Counted from the first letter of the stretch, positions 37,759 through 50,669 are shown. The stretch is 64,000 nt of DNA from Dallia pectoralis (GCA_029465975.1 CM055755.1:5961138-6025137), one strand, 5' to 3'. The notes: generated by a model not told the origin, from the letters alone. Program-made: numbers and translations.

Positions 37759-40700
37759 TATAACTATCTATTGTTATTTACTAATACCTATGTAACCACA
37801 ATGGTATTGATATATTTAGAATACAGCAGATACATATAAACATATAACTGTTTAATTGCTCTTTATCTACCATACATTCGTGGCTGCCCCTGTCGAGTTA
37901 CCGAGTTAAACCCATTGAGCGTTACTGTGCAGCTCAAAGAGTTCTGCATCTTCCACAGGGGGCCTTATTATCCATTCTTCCTTCTGCCCAAAAGTGGAGA
38001 CAGCCTTGTCCCTACACCGGTGTGAGGGAATGAGCTGGCGCATGGCACTATAAATAGGCCAGCGTCTGATACTCGAATACGCCATCAAACCTCCATTAAT
38101 CTCACCTTTGATTCTGGCCAATCTGTTTCAGTCAAACGCCGACCGTTGTCGGTTGTCAGAGTTTTTTTCAGTCAGTTATAGAAGCGGCTGAATTTGTTTA
38201 GTCTGGGGGATGAAAAGGCGAATGGACAGAGACGATTCTTAGTGAAGGGAGGTGCTGTGCTGTTAACGGCGGCAGATTTTCAAGGCTTCTGCGGCGATAC
38301 ACAAAAGAGGCCGGCGATACTGTATCACTGGCGGCCAGTTGCGTTGTAGCACAATGGCGATGATTAATGAAGGCTACATCGGGAAGAGGACTTTCACTGG
38401 CACCCTATTTTTCTCTGGCTTTAAAAAAGGCTTTACTAAATACAAAATTAATTCATGGGAGATGAATCGCCGGAAGCTCGTAAGAGAACAAGATAGTGTG
38501 TAGAGAATCACAGTGTCCGGAGTTGTCTGTAGTGAGAATAAGTGAGGGGGGGTTGTTTAGGCTAACACAAAGTCCTCGCACACTTATTGTATGTACGGCC
38601 GGAGGACTCTGACACACCACTCAAACATAACTAGATTGAAGGTCAGAGTTCATCATGCAGCAATTTTGCAGTGGAGGCTCAGGAGAAAATGTGTCTAGTT
38701 ACATTTTTTTTTTTACCTGTACATAGTACCCATGTGCATATATTAGGAATCGCGCACTGTAGGATTTGGCAAAACATAGTTTCAAATGCTTCATGTCTAC
38801 CAGGTAGAGGAAACATAGGTTACAATGAATACATACTTAAATAATTGCCCATTTCTCATTGCTGTTCTGCCCTCTTTTGATCGTTGATGGTTAAAGTGTG
38901 GTTTCTTCAGGTGGGGGTTCGTACTTTTAGATGTTATTTCTTTAAATCTTTGAATTCTTGCCAGATGTTTTATCCATGACCTTCTCAATTCACCGCAGCA
39001 CACAGGCCATCTACACCATCTGTCTGAAAGTAACCCAGCGCATTATAGGGATAGAAGGTCTGTGCCGTTTAAATATTCATGTATTATGTATAATGTATTA
39101 GGATTCTCCAATAGTAGCCAGTGGTTTCTTATCCTGGGGTCCAAACAGAAATAAAAAGACACACGACATTATTGTAGACAGTAACACGTTTGACATTTTA
39201 GTCATTCAGCTGCGATGCCAAATATAATATGTAATAAAGCGGTGAACACGCGTTGAAGATGCAGCTTTTGTGGACGTAGAGGGTGAAATCGAGATCAAAT
39301 CATCACAAATCTGCTTTTTATTAGTAGGACTTGTGATATCCACCGTAAATGCAATCATACTGTGTTTCTTGGTCGTGATGCACGGTTTTCCTATATCTTT
39401 TGTATTTTTTTATCTTGTTGCAGTACAAGGTTGAGTTGACATAGCGGAGGGTTTTATAAGGTCAAGGCTCAGCCCTGTTGTGTGTTTGGGACTTGTGACC
39501 CCTGGCCACATACCTTATGCGCTACAGATGGGTGTTAATTACCTGGACAGATAGCTTGGCAACCTCGACACATTCACACCTCACACGAAGACCGGGCGTG
39601 CGTTCCTAAATTCTCTTTGAAGTGTGTCAAAAGGCGCTCGGGGCCGTTCATTAATTCAGGGTTGCTGGTTTGCCTATTCGTAAAATCAATGTGTTTCCCT
39701 CTCCGGAGACCACGAGCTCACACGGAAAGCTCTGACAGAGCAGTAGTGTTTATCCTAGCTCTGGCCCCCATGAAGATTCAAGACACTGGTTTGTACCATA
39801 TTACCGTTAGCTTACTACTATGGCTAACATTAGCCAGAGACATTAGCAGTCTATAGCAGTTTTGCAGCTCATAAATCAATTGTGGTCAAAAGCCTAATAT
39901 GCGTGAGCCTTATATTTTAACCATTATGCTGAAATCTATTTAGACTACAGGTTATAATGTGTAATCTATCAGCTAACTCAAACATATTTAAGCTAATAGC
40001 TTATCCCCAATTGAGAGACAACAATGTCTCAGGTGTCCAAAGGCAAGCGTTTCTACTTAAATGCCAGATCGCGATTATTTGATTATCATGACAACAATCT
40101 TTCTACACAACATTTAGATTCCTAAATTGTATGTTTCCAATCTGAATATGGACGGCTAACGGCAATGTTAGAAACGTCTCAACAGACCCAGCGTGAACGT
40201 TGTCTGTTTCCATCAGCTTGGTCGTGTAGCTAGTGCACAGGTGCAGCGAAGCGTTTGACAGCGCCGTCAATTTAGCAGTCAAAATGGCAAACATGACTGC
40301 AAACAAAATCTGACCAAACTTTTTCGGATCCACCAAGTGTTGTCGTTAAATGTTTATCCAAATGTGTGCACACTCAGTAATTCAACCATCTTCCAAAGTT
40401 CATGTTGAAAAAATCAAAATATTGTCAGCAACACAGCAATGCAGATCGTGTTCAGTAACAAATACAGACGGTGTTCAGTAATGGTGGGGTTGAAAAGATG
40501 GGTCAGTTGTTCCCCGAACCAAATAGTATATAGCAGAGCACAACAGAGTGAACTGTGACAGGTGAGCTCTGCAAGGCAGAACGTGACCTCCAGTGCACAT
40601 AGAGCTCTCTTTGTTAAGTCTCTAGAATCTGTACTGCGTATATTCTTGGAGGTCAACCTTCAATTCTGAATTGTGTGCTTGCCCGGCCGCCCAGCAATAA

Positions 40701-42599
40701 AACAAATGCAAGAAAAACGACAAATTGGAGAGAAAATATTAGATATCAAGGACATCACAACATCATTCATTTGCTAAATGCTCGGTAGTGTTAAGAAATC
40801 GGTGGATCAGGTTATATTGTTATGAACCTTTATAGAGCCATATTCTTGTGTGGATGTGGTCACCACATGACAAGCACACTGTTGCTCGCATTTCGACCAC
40901 TGCCCACATTACAACCTTCCTTCAAGTATAAAACACATTTGCCTCGTGGGCCTCTTTATGGTTTCAGGTCGAAGGGCTTCGGCGCTGCTTTAATCTGGCT
41001 AAAGCAAAACACTATACCGGCATTTATCAAGTGTGTGTCTGTCCACGCGTACGTGTTCGTGTGCGTGTAGGGGTTCAGGTTTGTACTTAAGTACAGCCGC
41101 ACCAACAATGTTTTAACAATTCCCTAGTCAACATATCAATTTGCAATTGAATTATTGTCTCTGAACTGTCAGCTTTATAAAACACACAGCCCGTGTTTTT
41201 AGTAATATGCTGTGAAAATGAAATGGAAATGATGGAGATTTAAGAATATGTGCCTGCTCTGGGTCTTTTAGTAACCATTGGCTGGCAAAAGTAAATACCA
41301 GGGAAAGCCTTAGTTCGGCCTCAGGAAATAATGTAAATTGAAATCCTCAAACTAAACTTTATATTAGGAAACCTGTCCTTGTCTAATTGAATTCACCTTT
41401 TTTCCTCCCAACTTGCTATAATTAATGCTGCCAAGCACATTTCTTTTACAAAGAGCATTGAATATTTCCCCGTCTGACTTTCATTCTGGCTCCCCCCCGA
41501 CACGCACCTGATATGAATTAGACACAGCCGAGCTAGAGAAACAGAATCGACTGTCACTTATCCTCTCACTTCGCTTTTCGAAATTCCCATTTGGAATTCC
41601 TCATATGGCTGTGCGCGCGTTCATCCATGTGTGTGCGTGCGCTCCCCCGTGCGCGTGTTTGCGCGTGCGCACGTAGGAGCGACCGTGGCCCCCGCACCGC
41701 GTCTCAGTGGGTGCTCATTAGGAACCTGGTCAGGTGGGCCCGAGACCAAAGCTAGCTCTGATAATTGCATGAATAAATGAGCAGGGCGTGTGTGTACGTC
41801 TAAACACCTCACCGCTAACACGCCTGGAAGTTCGTCTGCGGACGTGCCACAACAGCGTGGTCCACGATGCGAATGCCCGTCGCGTCCACATGTTTTGGGT
41901 CAGGGTTTCTTCTCCAGACTGAAAGCCAATCATCCAGGCAATTATACAGTGCTGCGTGCTGTTCGGATCATGTGGGTAGGAAATTAATGGGATTTTTGCA
42001 TATTTCAGTGTTCAGACAGTACTCATTCCTCTTGAGAAAACGCAGAGGCTGATTTCAACGTGGAGACTGTTTCTAACATTTATTGGATTGGGGAAAAACA
42101 AAAAAACAAGTAGGCTTTGCAGATATTCTCAATTATCAATGATCAATTCTCCGACAAGTCCACGTTATATTCAAAATTGCCCTTCTGTAAAGTTGTGCGT
42201 GTGTAATGTATTGAGAAACAGAATCAGGGGTTTATTTGCCACGTCTGTTTACACACGCGAGGGGTTTGTTCGGACCGCTGGCTGCAGCATTTGAACAGAC
42301 ATTTTAAAACATATAGATAGCACCCATAGAAGAGATAATGTGTTCCTATGGTTGGATGCATGAGTGGACCCAGGCAGTGGACCCTACACATTCTGAAGCC
42401 GAACCCATGCATTGTCTGACACCCCAAAAAGGACTTTATTGCAGTTGTCCAATCTGCCGAGATGTTCCAAAATCATGTAGTACAAAAGCTATGGATGTGA
42501 AAGAAAGCAGATTTCAGTATGAATCTGGTTGTCTCAAAACAGAGTGTGACGTCTAGATTGACGTCCAGATTCCTGGCCCTAGAGCGCGGGCAGGTTCGA

Positions 42600-43566
42600 T
42601 AAGATCAGATTAAACTCTATATTGTCATTGTACAATACAAGTAATGACGAAATGCAGTTTGCATACAACTGGAAGTGCAAAAGAGCAGTGCAAAAAGATA
42701 GGGAGTACAGTGTGAGGATATGCGATTGACATGGATAAGTAAATGCACGACTCTATGAAAACAGCGCTTGTGCTAGATGCCTTTGGATCTGGGCGCCAAT
42801 GATGCGCTGGGCTGTTTTCACAACCCACTGCAGGGACTTACGGTCGGCCCCAGAGCAACCGTTGTACCAGACGGTGGCACAGTTGGTTAGAATGCTCTCG
42901 ACCATGCAGCGATAAACGTTTACAAGGATGTTAGTAGATTGGTGGGCCATCTTGTGCTTTTTTTGGCCAGGTTTGTGGTGTTGAGGGACCAGAATCCACA
43001 ATCAGTTTTTTTGGCATTAATGGCCAGGTTGATATCTGCACTCCAAGCAACTAGGTGGTTGATATCCTTTTGTTTGTGGGGGTGTTTGAACATCTTGATG
43101 CCCCTTTTCAGGTTGGCCCTGGATGAGCTGTAGGCCTCCTCATCACTGGATCTGAAAGCAGCATCACGTCCCTTCTCAGTAGTCTGACTTCTTTGTTCAT
43201 CCAAGGCTTCTGGTTGGGGAGGGTCTTTATTTGCTTATGAGTGGTGACGATGTTGGTGCAGGTGTCGATGTAATCCAGAACGGAGGATGCTTATAATTCA
43301 ATATTAATATGGGAGTCAGTGGTAGTCTGAATGGCAAACAGACTCCAGTCTGTGTGTTGAAACTGGAGCTGTAGTGATGAGTCTGACCCCTCAGGCCACA
43401 CTTTGATGTCCTCACTGTAGGTTTCACACGCTTGATGATGGGTAGGTACCGTGGTACGTAGCAGTGAACAGTGGTCAGACTGACCCATGTGGGGGGGGGT
43501 TGACTTTGTAAGCCTCCGAAATGTTAGTGTACACGCGGCCGAGTGTATTGTCTCCTGGTCGGGCAT
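42600..43566 (-). pseudogene. LINE fragment with internal deletion (endonuclease end, linker, reverse transcriptase end)
   Basis: Read on the minus strand from 43566 down, the frames give GQSDHCSLL (the closing Ser-Asp-His block of an AP-type endonuclease), KVWPEGSDSSLQ, LPNQKPWMNKEVRLL, then RDAAFRSSDEEAYSSSRANL. The reading then jumps into LVAWSADINLAINAKKTD and RCMVESILTNCATVWY, which belong after the reverse transcriptase core. The core itself is missing, so an internal deletion joined the two parts at about 43060. The 3' end at about 42600-42660 has an AATGACAATA-type tail. Order and wording fit an L2/Rex-like non-LTR retroelement. Stops and frameshifts show it is dead. Confidence 0.8.
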
Positions 43567-43689
43567 GAGACATTTTGGTGGAATTTGGGAAAAACAGTTT
43601 TCAGGCTGGACTGGTTAGAGTCCATCAATTATAAGGGCATCGGGATGAGCAGTCTGCTGAATGCTGATGGCAGATGGAGGTCAGGTGCT

Positions 43690-44150
43690 TCTTCGAGAAT
43701 CGCCTTGGTAGCCACCGCCATGACATTTGTTCAATTGTTGAGCTTGAGTAGATCCAGATGTCGCCCAGACGTCGACGTCCTGAAGAAAATCAACCAGAGA
43801 TTGGGGGAGGGAGGCGCGAGGTGGGGTCTGGGATGGATGTAAATCTGGGTGTTGTTGGCGTAATAGCGGAAGTGACGGCCTTGGTGGTAGACGATCTAGC
43901 CCAGGGGTAGCATGTGGATCCGGCCAAGTATGATCCGATTCAACCTGGTTGACCAGAACCATGTGGCAGACAGTGTCAAAGAGGTCCTGGCGGATAACGA
44001 CGTTGAAATGGCGGGAGCCTCTGGGAATTAGGGGGTCGTTAATGACTACTGCGAGGGCAGTCTCAGTGCCGTGCCTGGCCCATAACCCCACCCACTCCAG
44101 AGACACAATGTCGGAAATTTGAGTGAAAGAGAAAAAGCGACGGCCAGTAG
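43690..44150 (-). pseudogene. Reverse transcriptase fragment of a second LINE
   Basis: The minus-strand frame 44406-43681 contains HGTETALAVVINDPL (about 44073), DLFDTVCHMVLVNQVES and SLVDFLQDVDVW (about 43794). These follow the order of the H-TETAL, AAFDTV-H and L-DI--W blocks flanking the catalytic core of Rex/L2-like reverse transcriptases. The YADD region appears only in a shifted frame. It lies directly before the other LINE fragment on the same strand, yet the domain order (core before endonuclease end) excludes one intact element. Two insertions or a rearrangement are needed. Confidence 0.65.
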
Positions 44151-44279
44151 AGAATGATTCACGATGCCCACCGCGACGGGTGTCATGGATCGGACGTACA
44201 CGAGGACCTCTCAGGTTTGCCAGGGCGATGGATTGACACCGCTCGCCTAGGAGTTGGACATTTAAAAGGGCCCACAGAA

Positions 44280-44458
44280 CAAGGTATTTGTACGTACACA
44301 CAACCTGGTGGCATAGCCTGATTAGGTCAAATAATAGAGCTGCTGTCAAGCTTCTGTTAAAAAACATCACATCAACACATCCTTTTGTTGGTGATTTGTT
44401 TTTCATCGTCGAGAGCGCAGGCTATGCCACCAGGTTGTGTGTACGTGCAAATACCTTG
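44280..44458. repeat. 41-bp inverted repeat with 97-bp loop
   Basis: The arms are 44280-44320 and 44418-44458. They are reverse complements at 40 of 41 positions (left arm starts CAAGGTATTTG, right arm ends CAAATACCTTG; the one mismatch is T versus C). The loop also holds partly complementary blocks (AAAACATCAC and GTGATTTGTTTT). The structure could be the remnant of a foldback element or the template of a hairpin transcript. No coding function is seen. Confidence 0.9.
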
Positions 44459-46610
44459 CACAGAGAGCGAGACACTCCAATCAGAACTCTTCGGGAGGTT
44501 AGATTAACACCGGGGCATTCGTTCCGGCATTTGTTTCGAAGGCGAGCGCTCACCCAGAACCAGTCAAAGCTGTGTGACAAGACGTGTATATATTTTCTAC
44601 CCGAAGCCTTGTGGCAATCCACCAGCACCTAGAGGAAGAGAAAACAGTAGCGTTAGACGTGGGATTACCTTATCCTTGTCTTGTAGCAAAGCTTAAATGA
44701 CACCTGTGAATGGTCCAAGATCCCTGCAGCAGAAAAGCGAAGGCAGCAGTACAATCCACATCACCGTACAAAACAACCAGATAAATCCCGACAAGAAGCT
44801 GGCAGTTGGTTACAATCCGGAATCCGCTTTCCAAAAACTCCTTGCTAGGTGGTAGAAATACAAAAAACTTTTGGGGAAAACGTTATGAAATAAACAAAAC
44901 AAAACTCCAGAAATGTCAATTCTCCACCCTAATTTTCCCACAATGAGAATAACTTCCTTCCCTCTGAAATCATGGCACAAGGGTGTTTCTTGAATCGGTC
45001 TCCCGGCAACGCTTCATCCCTCTTCTCTGCCATTTCTCTCAAGTATTTTGCACCTAGGGCCAGTTTTACAACCACGGGTTGAGCATAGGACTGGACTAAC
45101 TCATCCAATTTAATAGGGATTCTCCAATGAGTTTGTAAAGTTCATCATGTCCGATTGCATATTCCCATATTGAACTCCCTCGCGGCTGAAGGCCCTGAGC
45201 GCTTACGTCGCATATGTCTGGCACTGGCCCTGTATCCATGGTAATTCTCGTCCCTGATCAAATTCCTACGGTAAGACAAAGTGCAAAAGGAAAAAAAACT
45301 GATTGTGCCTGCACAGCCCAGATCAATGCGACTTTGTTCAGCATTGTGCTATAATGAATCTCTGTACAGGCAATAAGGATGTCATTTCCATACAGATGGA
45401 GAAAAACAGGCCGAGGTACAATCTGGATTCTAGTCCAATGCACAGGCAAAGGTGGGGCAAATCAGAGGACTTTGAAGCAGCTCTAAAGTGGTTAAACAAG
45501 GAGCACCTCCCTCTCCCCTGGCGCACTTTAGCGATATCCAGGATTCAGAACCGCCAGATGGATGGAGAGAGACAGACAGCGCGAGATGGAGGAAGCAGAG
45601 AGAAAAGTCCAATTTGAGCACGCTCCCCTGATCTTGGTTGGATTAAGATACTGTTTTCTCAATCACGTTGTCATGTTTTTGCAATCAGCGCGTCGAAGTG
45701 GAAAACAGCCACCTCAGGAGATCCACAGAGAAGCATTGTCTGTACTTTAAAAACGTACAGGCAATAAACAAACTCTTTGCCCCGTGCAAGAGTAAAGCTA
45801 ACGATTATTACACATGCATTTTTAAACATGATGATATTACGCCAGGCGAGATGCGGCCTGTTATTAACTGTTCAAAGATGCCAGTTCATAAACGCTGGTT
45901 ACAAACTCTGGCGGTCCTTTCACATTATATTTTAAGTAAAGATTTACTCTTGAAATGTACATAATGCTTTGACTAATACCTAATGAGATTAGATATTGTC
46001 ATGGCAAACCACGAAAGCCTTTGTATTTAGTTTGAAAGGGAAAATCCCTTGGACTCAGCGGTCGGACGTAATTAAAACAGAGATAATCTGTACAAGCATT
46101 ACAATGCCTCTTACAAAAGGGGCACGGTTCAAAGGTCATGGTTGTAGTGCTTGATTGTCTGCGGATTGGAATCTTTCATCACCGTTGTCCGACTGTCGCA
46201 TATCTAATGTAGCTAGCACTGGATTACAAAAACACGGTAAAAATAGTTTACAGAAGATCTAATAATTATATCCGATAGGGTGTCACGCTGACAATTATTG
46301 TTATTTTCCTCAATGTTTTGATTTTGTCAACTTTCTTACGGTATAAATATACATTTCTGGTATGCACTAGTCCTTTTGAAGTCTCAAATCTCTCAAACTT
46401 TTGAATGAATTAGTGTGACAGCATGTCTGGCTGAGACGGCTTGTTACCTTGGTTAGCGGTATTTAAATTTGAATGAGTGTGTTTGCGTTTCTTATATCCT
46501 CAGTGTATATATCACGCTTTCCAAAATAGAACCTGTGAATATTTCCGTGTGAATATTTCCGGGCCTTGGGGTGTCATACGATTTAACTCTCCCCTAAGCA
46601 ATTTGCAAAT

Positions 46611-46762
46611 GTTCTGGTCCAGTCACTGTATCCCAGGGGAGGACATTTTGGAACGGACAGCTCAGTTACATAGCCTCAGTTATGTCTGAGGTTCTAGCGT
46701 ATGCCACACTTTTCATGGTCAAAACATTTTCTCCCCTGGGACACAACGGGTATACCAGAGTA
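46611..46762. repeat. Imperfect inverted repeat, MITE-like
   Basis: The left arm has TCTGGT...GTATCCCAGGGGAG and the right arm CTCCCCTGGGACAC...ACCAGA. A short inner palindrome CCTCAG...CTGAGG lies at 46674-46691. The layout suggests a folded miniature transposon about 150 bp long. I found no clear target duplication. Confidence 0.55.
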
Positions 46763-48594
46763 TTTTTGTCCATACCTCTTTAATTTAATGTGTGTACTTT
46801 ATTTTGAAGGTTTCAGGATATAAGTTTGTAGATTGCAGGTGTACACGAACGGGTCCTCGTTGCATATTTAGCCTCATGCCAGATGGCTGATTGTAACGAC
46901 ACCGGGCAATGTTAACAAACTTTTTCACAATGTCACTCAGCTTTATGGAGAGTTGATGTTCATTTAACTGTCGAGAAAACATGATAACATTTTATTTTTG
47001 GAAGCTTTTGCTAGCTTGTGCCAATGGATTATGGCTTTTGAACACAGCTAATCTGTTGCTGGTGTCATTCACCTGTATCCCAAGTGGAACAATTACAGAG
47101 AAAATCAAACGGCAATGTCGAAAATCGCCCGTACTCTCTGCAGCACAAAGTCATATACACAGTGGTTGGAGATACTCTCAAGGCAGGCCAGAATACATGA
47201 AGGAATTCTTCGGATGACTGGCCCAGTTCTCTACTGGCAGTGCTGGGATATTGTGAAGCACGTTTCCTAATGGCCTGATTCTGCTTTATGATATTCAAAC
47301 TTTCATAGATCATCGCCGAGATCACTGACAGTGTGGTTAACTTTACAACCAACAGCAACATACAAAGTGTTATTTTAATTGTCCGATTATGAAAACGAAA
47401 TGGGACATTTTTCCACTAAATGGAATGTAGTTTTCTCTTTGCATATATTTTTCTGTCCCTAATCACAGGCTTGTGCACTCCCCAGTATGTTTCCTTATCA
47501 GCCATGCATTTGTTCATCTTTGAGAGCTGCTCATTTTACCTGCCCCGTATATCTTACTAGCTTTATTGTGACTCCTGTGAGTTTGGCGCACCTGTGTGGC
47601 TCATTTTTTTTCCGAAACTCACAGCTGTAATTGCTCAGCTGAATATTAAGGTATTCGGATGTCTGTAAGAATGAAGAGCCTCTTATACATGTTTTGGTTG
47701 CTATACTGGAGAGACAGAGACAGTGGTGGGCAGCTAAACGTATCTACTGGAGACAGTCTGGCCAAGACCTCTGGACCAGTCCAGGCCTTGAGAATAAAAA
47801 ACTTATTTGTGCGTTACTTGTGTGTTTTGGTTGATTTTTGCTGTGAATTCAAAAGGTATGCTGTCAGTAAAATTACATATTGAAAACCAAAGACCTGCAT
47901 TGCATTATGTCTTATTTTACAAAAATGGTGTGTCGTAGTATGTGAGTGTAGTAAGAGTTTTGTAAAGTGTTACTTCACTTAAACCTGTTTAGGTATGAGG
48001 AGACGGTAAGTTGTTTTAACTCAGCTTTATTTAACTAGCTGTAACGTCACTTTAACACAGCACTCACTGTATGCTTAACTTACGTTTCTACTCCAAACCC
48101 TCCTGGCGCCAGCCCCATTTGCTGACGTCATTTCCATCACATATAATAACCGTTTTATGTGACAAGTTTGATAATTAATACTTACTAATACTTACTAAGT
48201 ACTAAATCCACTTCACATTGAAGAACAAACTTGACGTTGAACCACAAACTATATGCCCCATTAAATTCCGAAACGCCATGCATTCGTTCAATTTATTCGG
48301 ATTCATTTTTATTGTTTTGTTATTATTTATTTATATAAGACTGAGGTGATGAGAAACAAGGCAATGCTTCACACATACACAATGTGCCTTCTATCTTCAC
48401 TCGTACTGCTTTATTTGTATTGTCGTAAATAACGGTTATAAAGACTGTAACTATCAATGTGGTGTGTGTTTTATGGGAGGTAGATATGCTGATGATTTGT
48501 GATGTGTTTCAGGATGAAGGTCTCACTAAGTTCAACAAGCTGTACAGTTGAATCTAGCGGACTTTCTTAACATTCGAAGGACAGAGGTAGATAG

Positions 48595-48765
48595 CATGGG
48601 GGTTATAGAAAATGGGTCCAGTTGGACATAAGGTAGCCGTTTCAAATCTTTCATCTTGCAAGGTGAAACACCTGGATTTGCTCCCTTCAGCAAGACACCT
48701 CAACGCGAATGCTCCTGTAAATTATTCTGGACGAGAGCTTTGCTGAATTACGAAAATGTATAACT
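48595..48765 (+). mobile_element. tRNA-derived SINE
   Basis: The left part has a degenerate B box (GGTAGCCGTTTCAAATC). The middle reads GGTGAAACACCTGGATTTGC and CAGCAAGACACC. The tail has CTGTAAATTATTCTGGACG followed by GCTTTGCTGAATTACG, a mutated form of the GTAAGTCGCTCTGGA...TCTGCTAAATGA tail shared by many fish SINEs and L2-like LINEs. It ends only about 155 bp before the acceptor of lrfn1 exon 2. The family name is not assigned. Confidence 0.75.
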
Positions 48766-48920
48766 ACAAAAATAAAGAATTCTCTACAGTATTTCAATGT
48801 GCTTAGATTCCGTTTCCAAATGTAATACTGTTTCCTTCTGCAGACTATATAGCCCATCCTGTATTTGCCCTTATAATGCATTAAATAAACCCAACATATC
48901 ATCTGCTCTTGAATTGACAG

Positions 48921-49591
48921 AATGATCCCGTCCACCAGTCAGGACTTCCTGGTTCGTGACCTCGTGTCGGGGCGTGAGTACGACCTGTGTGTGCTGGCCG
49001 TGTACGACGACGGCCTGACCTCGCTGACGGCGACGCGCCAGGTGGGCTGCGTCCAGTTTACCACGGAGACGGAGTACAGCCAGTGCCAGGCCCTCCACAG
49101 CCAGTTCCTTGGCGGCACCATGATCATCATCATCGGCGGCATAATCGTCGCCTCCGTGCTCGTCTTCATCATCATCCTCATGATCCGTTACAAGGTGTAC
49201 AGCCACCAGGGCACCGACATGGGCAAGGCGGGCAACCTGGCCAACGTCCGGTACCAGACCAACGGCGGACAGACCGGGGGACAGGTGTCCCGGTCTGGGT
49301 CTAAAGTGACGGAGAACCAGGAGGACCAGCAGGCCCACGCCTTTGCCGGCGTGTCACCGGGACCCGGGGCGGGGGTGGCGGGAGGGGGCGCCAGTGGCGC
49401 GGCATCGCCCGGTGCCACGCTCAAGGACTCCAACACCATGGCGTTGGTGGTTGACTGTGAGAGGGCGGCGCAGGCGTCGGACGCGGAGATGCTGTCGCCG
49501 GGTAAGAGGCGTCACTCCAGGACCGCCGTCGAGATGAAGAGGAGGTCCTCGCTTACATCCAAAGAGGGCGACACCGCGGATGTCGGGGGAA
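48921..49591 (+). CDS. lrfn1: lrfn1, second coding exon: FN3 end, membrane helix, cytoplasmic tail
   Basis: The first base completes the split Arg codon and is followed by MIPSTSQDFLV. The FN3 domain ends at about residue 515 (YDLCVLAVYDDGLTSLTATR, VGCVQFTT). One transmembrane helix follows (about 532-554, IIIIGGIIVASVLVFIIIL), then RYKVYSHQG and a tail rich in Gly, Ser and Ala. The tail is strongly GC-biased and runs through NTMALVVDCERA to residue 689. The exon is taken to end at 49591 because A/GTAAGTAA is an excellent donor. If the donor is not used, the frame stops within it after GSK (TAA, 49597-49599), giving 691 residues. The ATG at 48922 is an internal codon, not a start. Confidence 0.9.
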
Positions 49592-50669
49592 GTAAGTAAT
49601 CGAGAGAATTAGGGAGCGAGAGGAAAAGAGGAAACGGGGGGCGAGAGAGGCGACGATAGAGCCAGACAATTTGAGAGGGAACGGGAGATAATTTTTTTTC
49701 GATTGAGCGTTGCTATGCGATATCTCGAGTAACTACCGTGTAATTCGTTTTTATTTAGTCCTTCTACCAGGAGTAGGTAACGGCGCGGCGAGCCCTACCA
49801 CTACGCATCGGCCATTTGTATAACTCAACTCAGCACATCTCGTTGCTTCGCATAAAAACACCGGGACAGAGACTTGTAATTGTTAAGAACAGGGCCATTC
49901 TACTGACTCAATGGGCCACGGCCAAGTATATTTTAAAGAGCCTCTCCAGTGTGAGGAACTGGGTACATTGTTCCAAACGGATAATTGCACTTTACGACTG
50001 AATGGCCACTTTCTGACAGAATGGCCGCGGATGTCCGAAACCTTTGGCTTTGTGAAGCACTAAATCAATATGTGGAATTTAATCAGGGTCAGTCTATTTC
50101 AATAGTGTCAATCACCAAGTGCAGTTGCCGAACTGATTTTCATGGTAGTTCAGGTACATAATGAAACAAAATGGTCAATTTATGCCCGAGAGGAATTTGT
50201 CAATAAAACACAGGCGCGTTTCGCCATCTTTAAATCTTTGTAGAACCTTCGCATTGACCGACCAGATTTGATTGGTCGTTGTTAGCGCGCACTCCGCCAT
50301 CCCACGCAGAGAACCCATTCCGAAACGTTCTGCGGTGAACAATTACTCTATATTTACACACTCTAATCGCTCTTCTCGTCGGATCCCTATTTATTAATCA
50401 GTGTAATGATAGAGAACGCGCAACCAGTAAATGCAAGGTCACATCCGAGTCATCCGAGATCTGTGGCAAAAGCAAGCGAGGCTGCCCGGCGTGTGACAAA
50501 ACGGTACCATTTGGGCGTGGCTGACACGCGTCAATGAATCACATTCCCACGGCCTTGTCCGCAGGCTCAAGGGGGTGGGGGGTAGAGGGACCCGCTGTGT
50601 CGAACTCTGCACGGCTGTCACTAACCTTCGCCACCTCATCCCTCACCTCCATTTCTCACCTCCCAACAG
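49592..50669 (+). other. lrfn1: lrfn1 intron 2 (1078 bp, predicted)
   Basis: It begins GTAAGTAATCG and ends in a long pyrimidine tract, CCATTTCTCACCTCCCAACAG. It contains no recognisable gene or transposon. The splice is inferred from site strength and matching phase (phase 1 on both sides), not from transcript data. Confidence 0.6.

Larger units (their letters stand above)
26560..48920 (+). other. lrfn1: lrfn1 intron between coding exons 1 and 2 (22.4 kb)
   Basis: It starts GTGAGGAGG and ends TTGAATTGACAG. Removing it joins AG to A and restores the conserved LVYR-MIP sequence of the FN3 domain. Large introns at this point are typical of LRFN genes. It carries a Tc1-like relic, two LINE fragments, a SINE, two inverted repeats and microsatellites, listed separately. 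CpG-dense stretches at about 31040-31130 and 31320-31980 may be regulatory. Elsewhere (26560-29700, 30475-42600 and 46800-48590) I see only AT-rich non-coding DNA with short unmatched frames. Confidence 0.85.

Noticed and set aside
48871..49439. Minus-strand frames of 80-155 codons and a plus-strand 105-codon frame at exon 2
   Set aside because: Shadows of the GC-rich cytoplasmic-tail coding sequence of lrfn1.
48922..49599. A separate 225-residue gene starting at the ATG 48922
   Set aside because: The ATG is the internal Met of the conserved LVYR-MIP sequence and is preceded by a splice acceptor; the product would lack a signal peptide and half of the FN3 domain.
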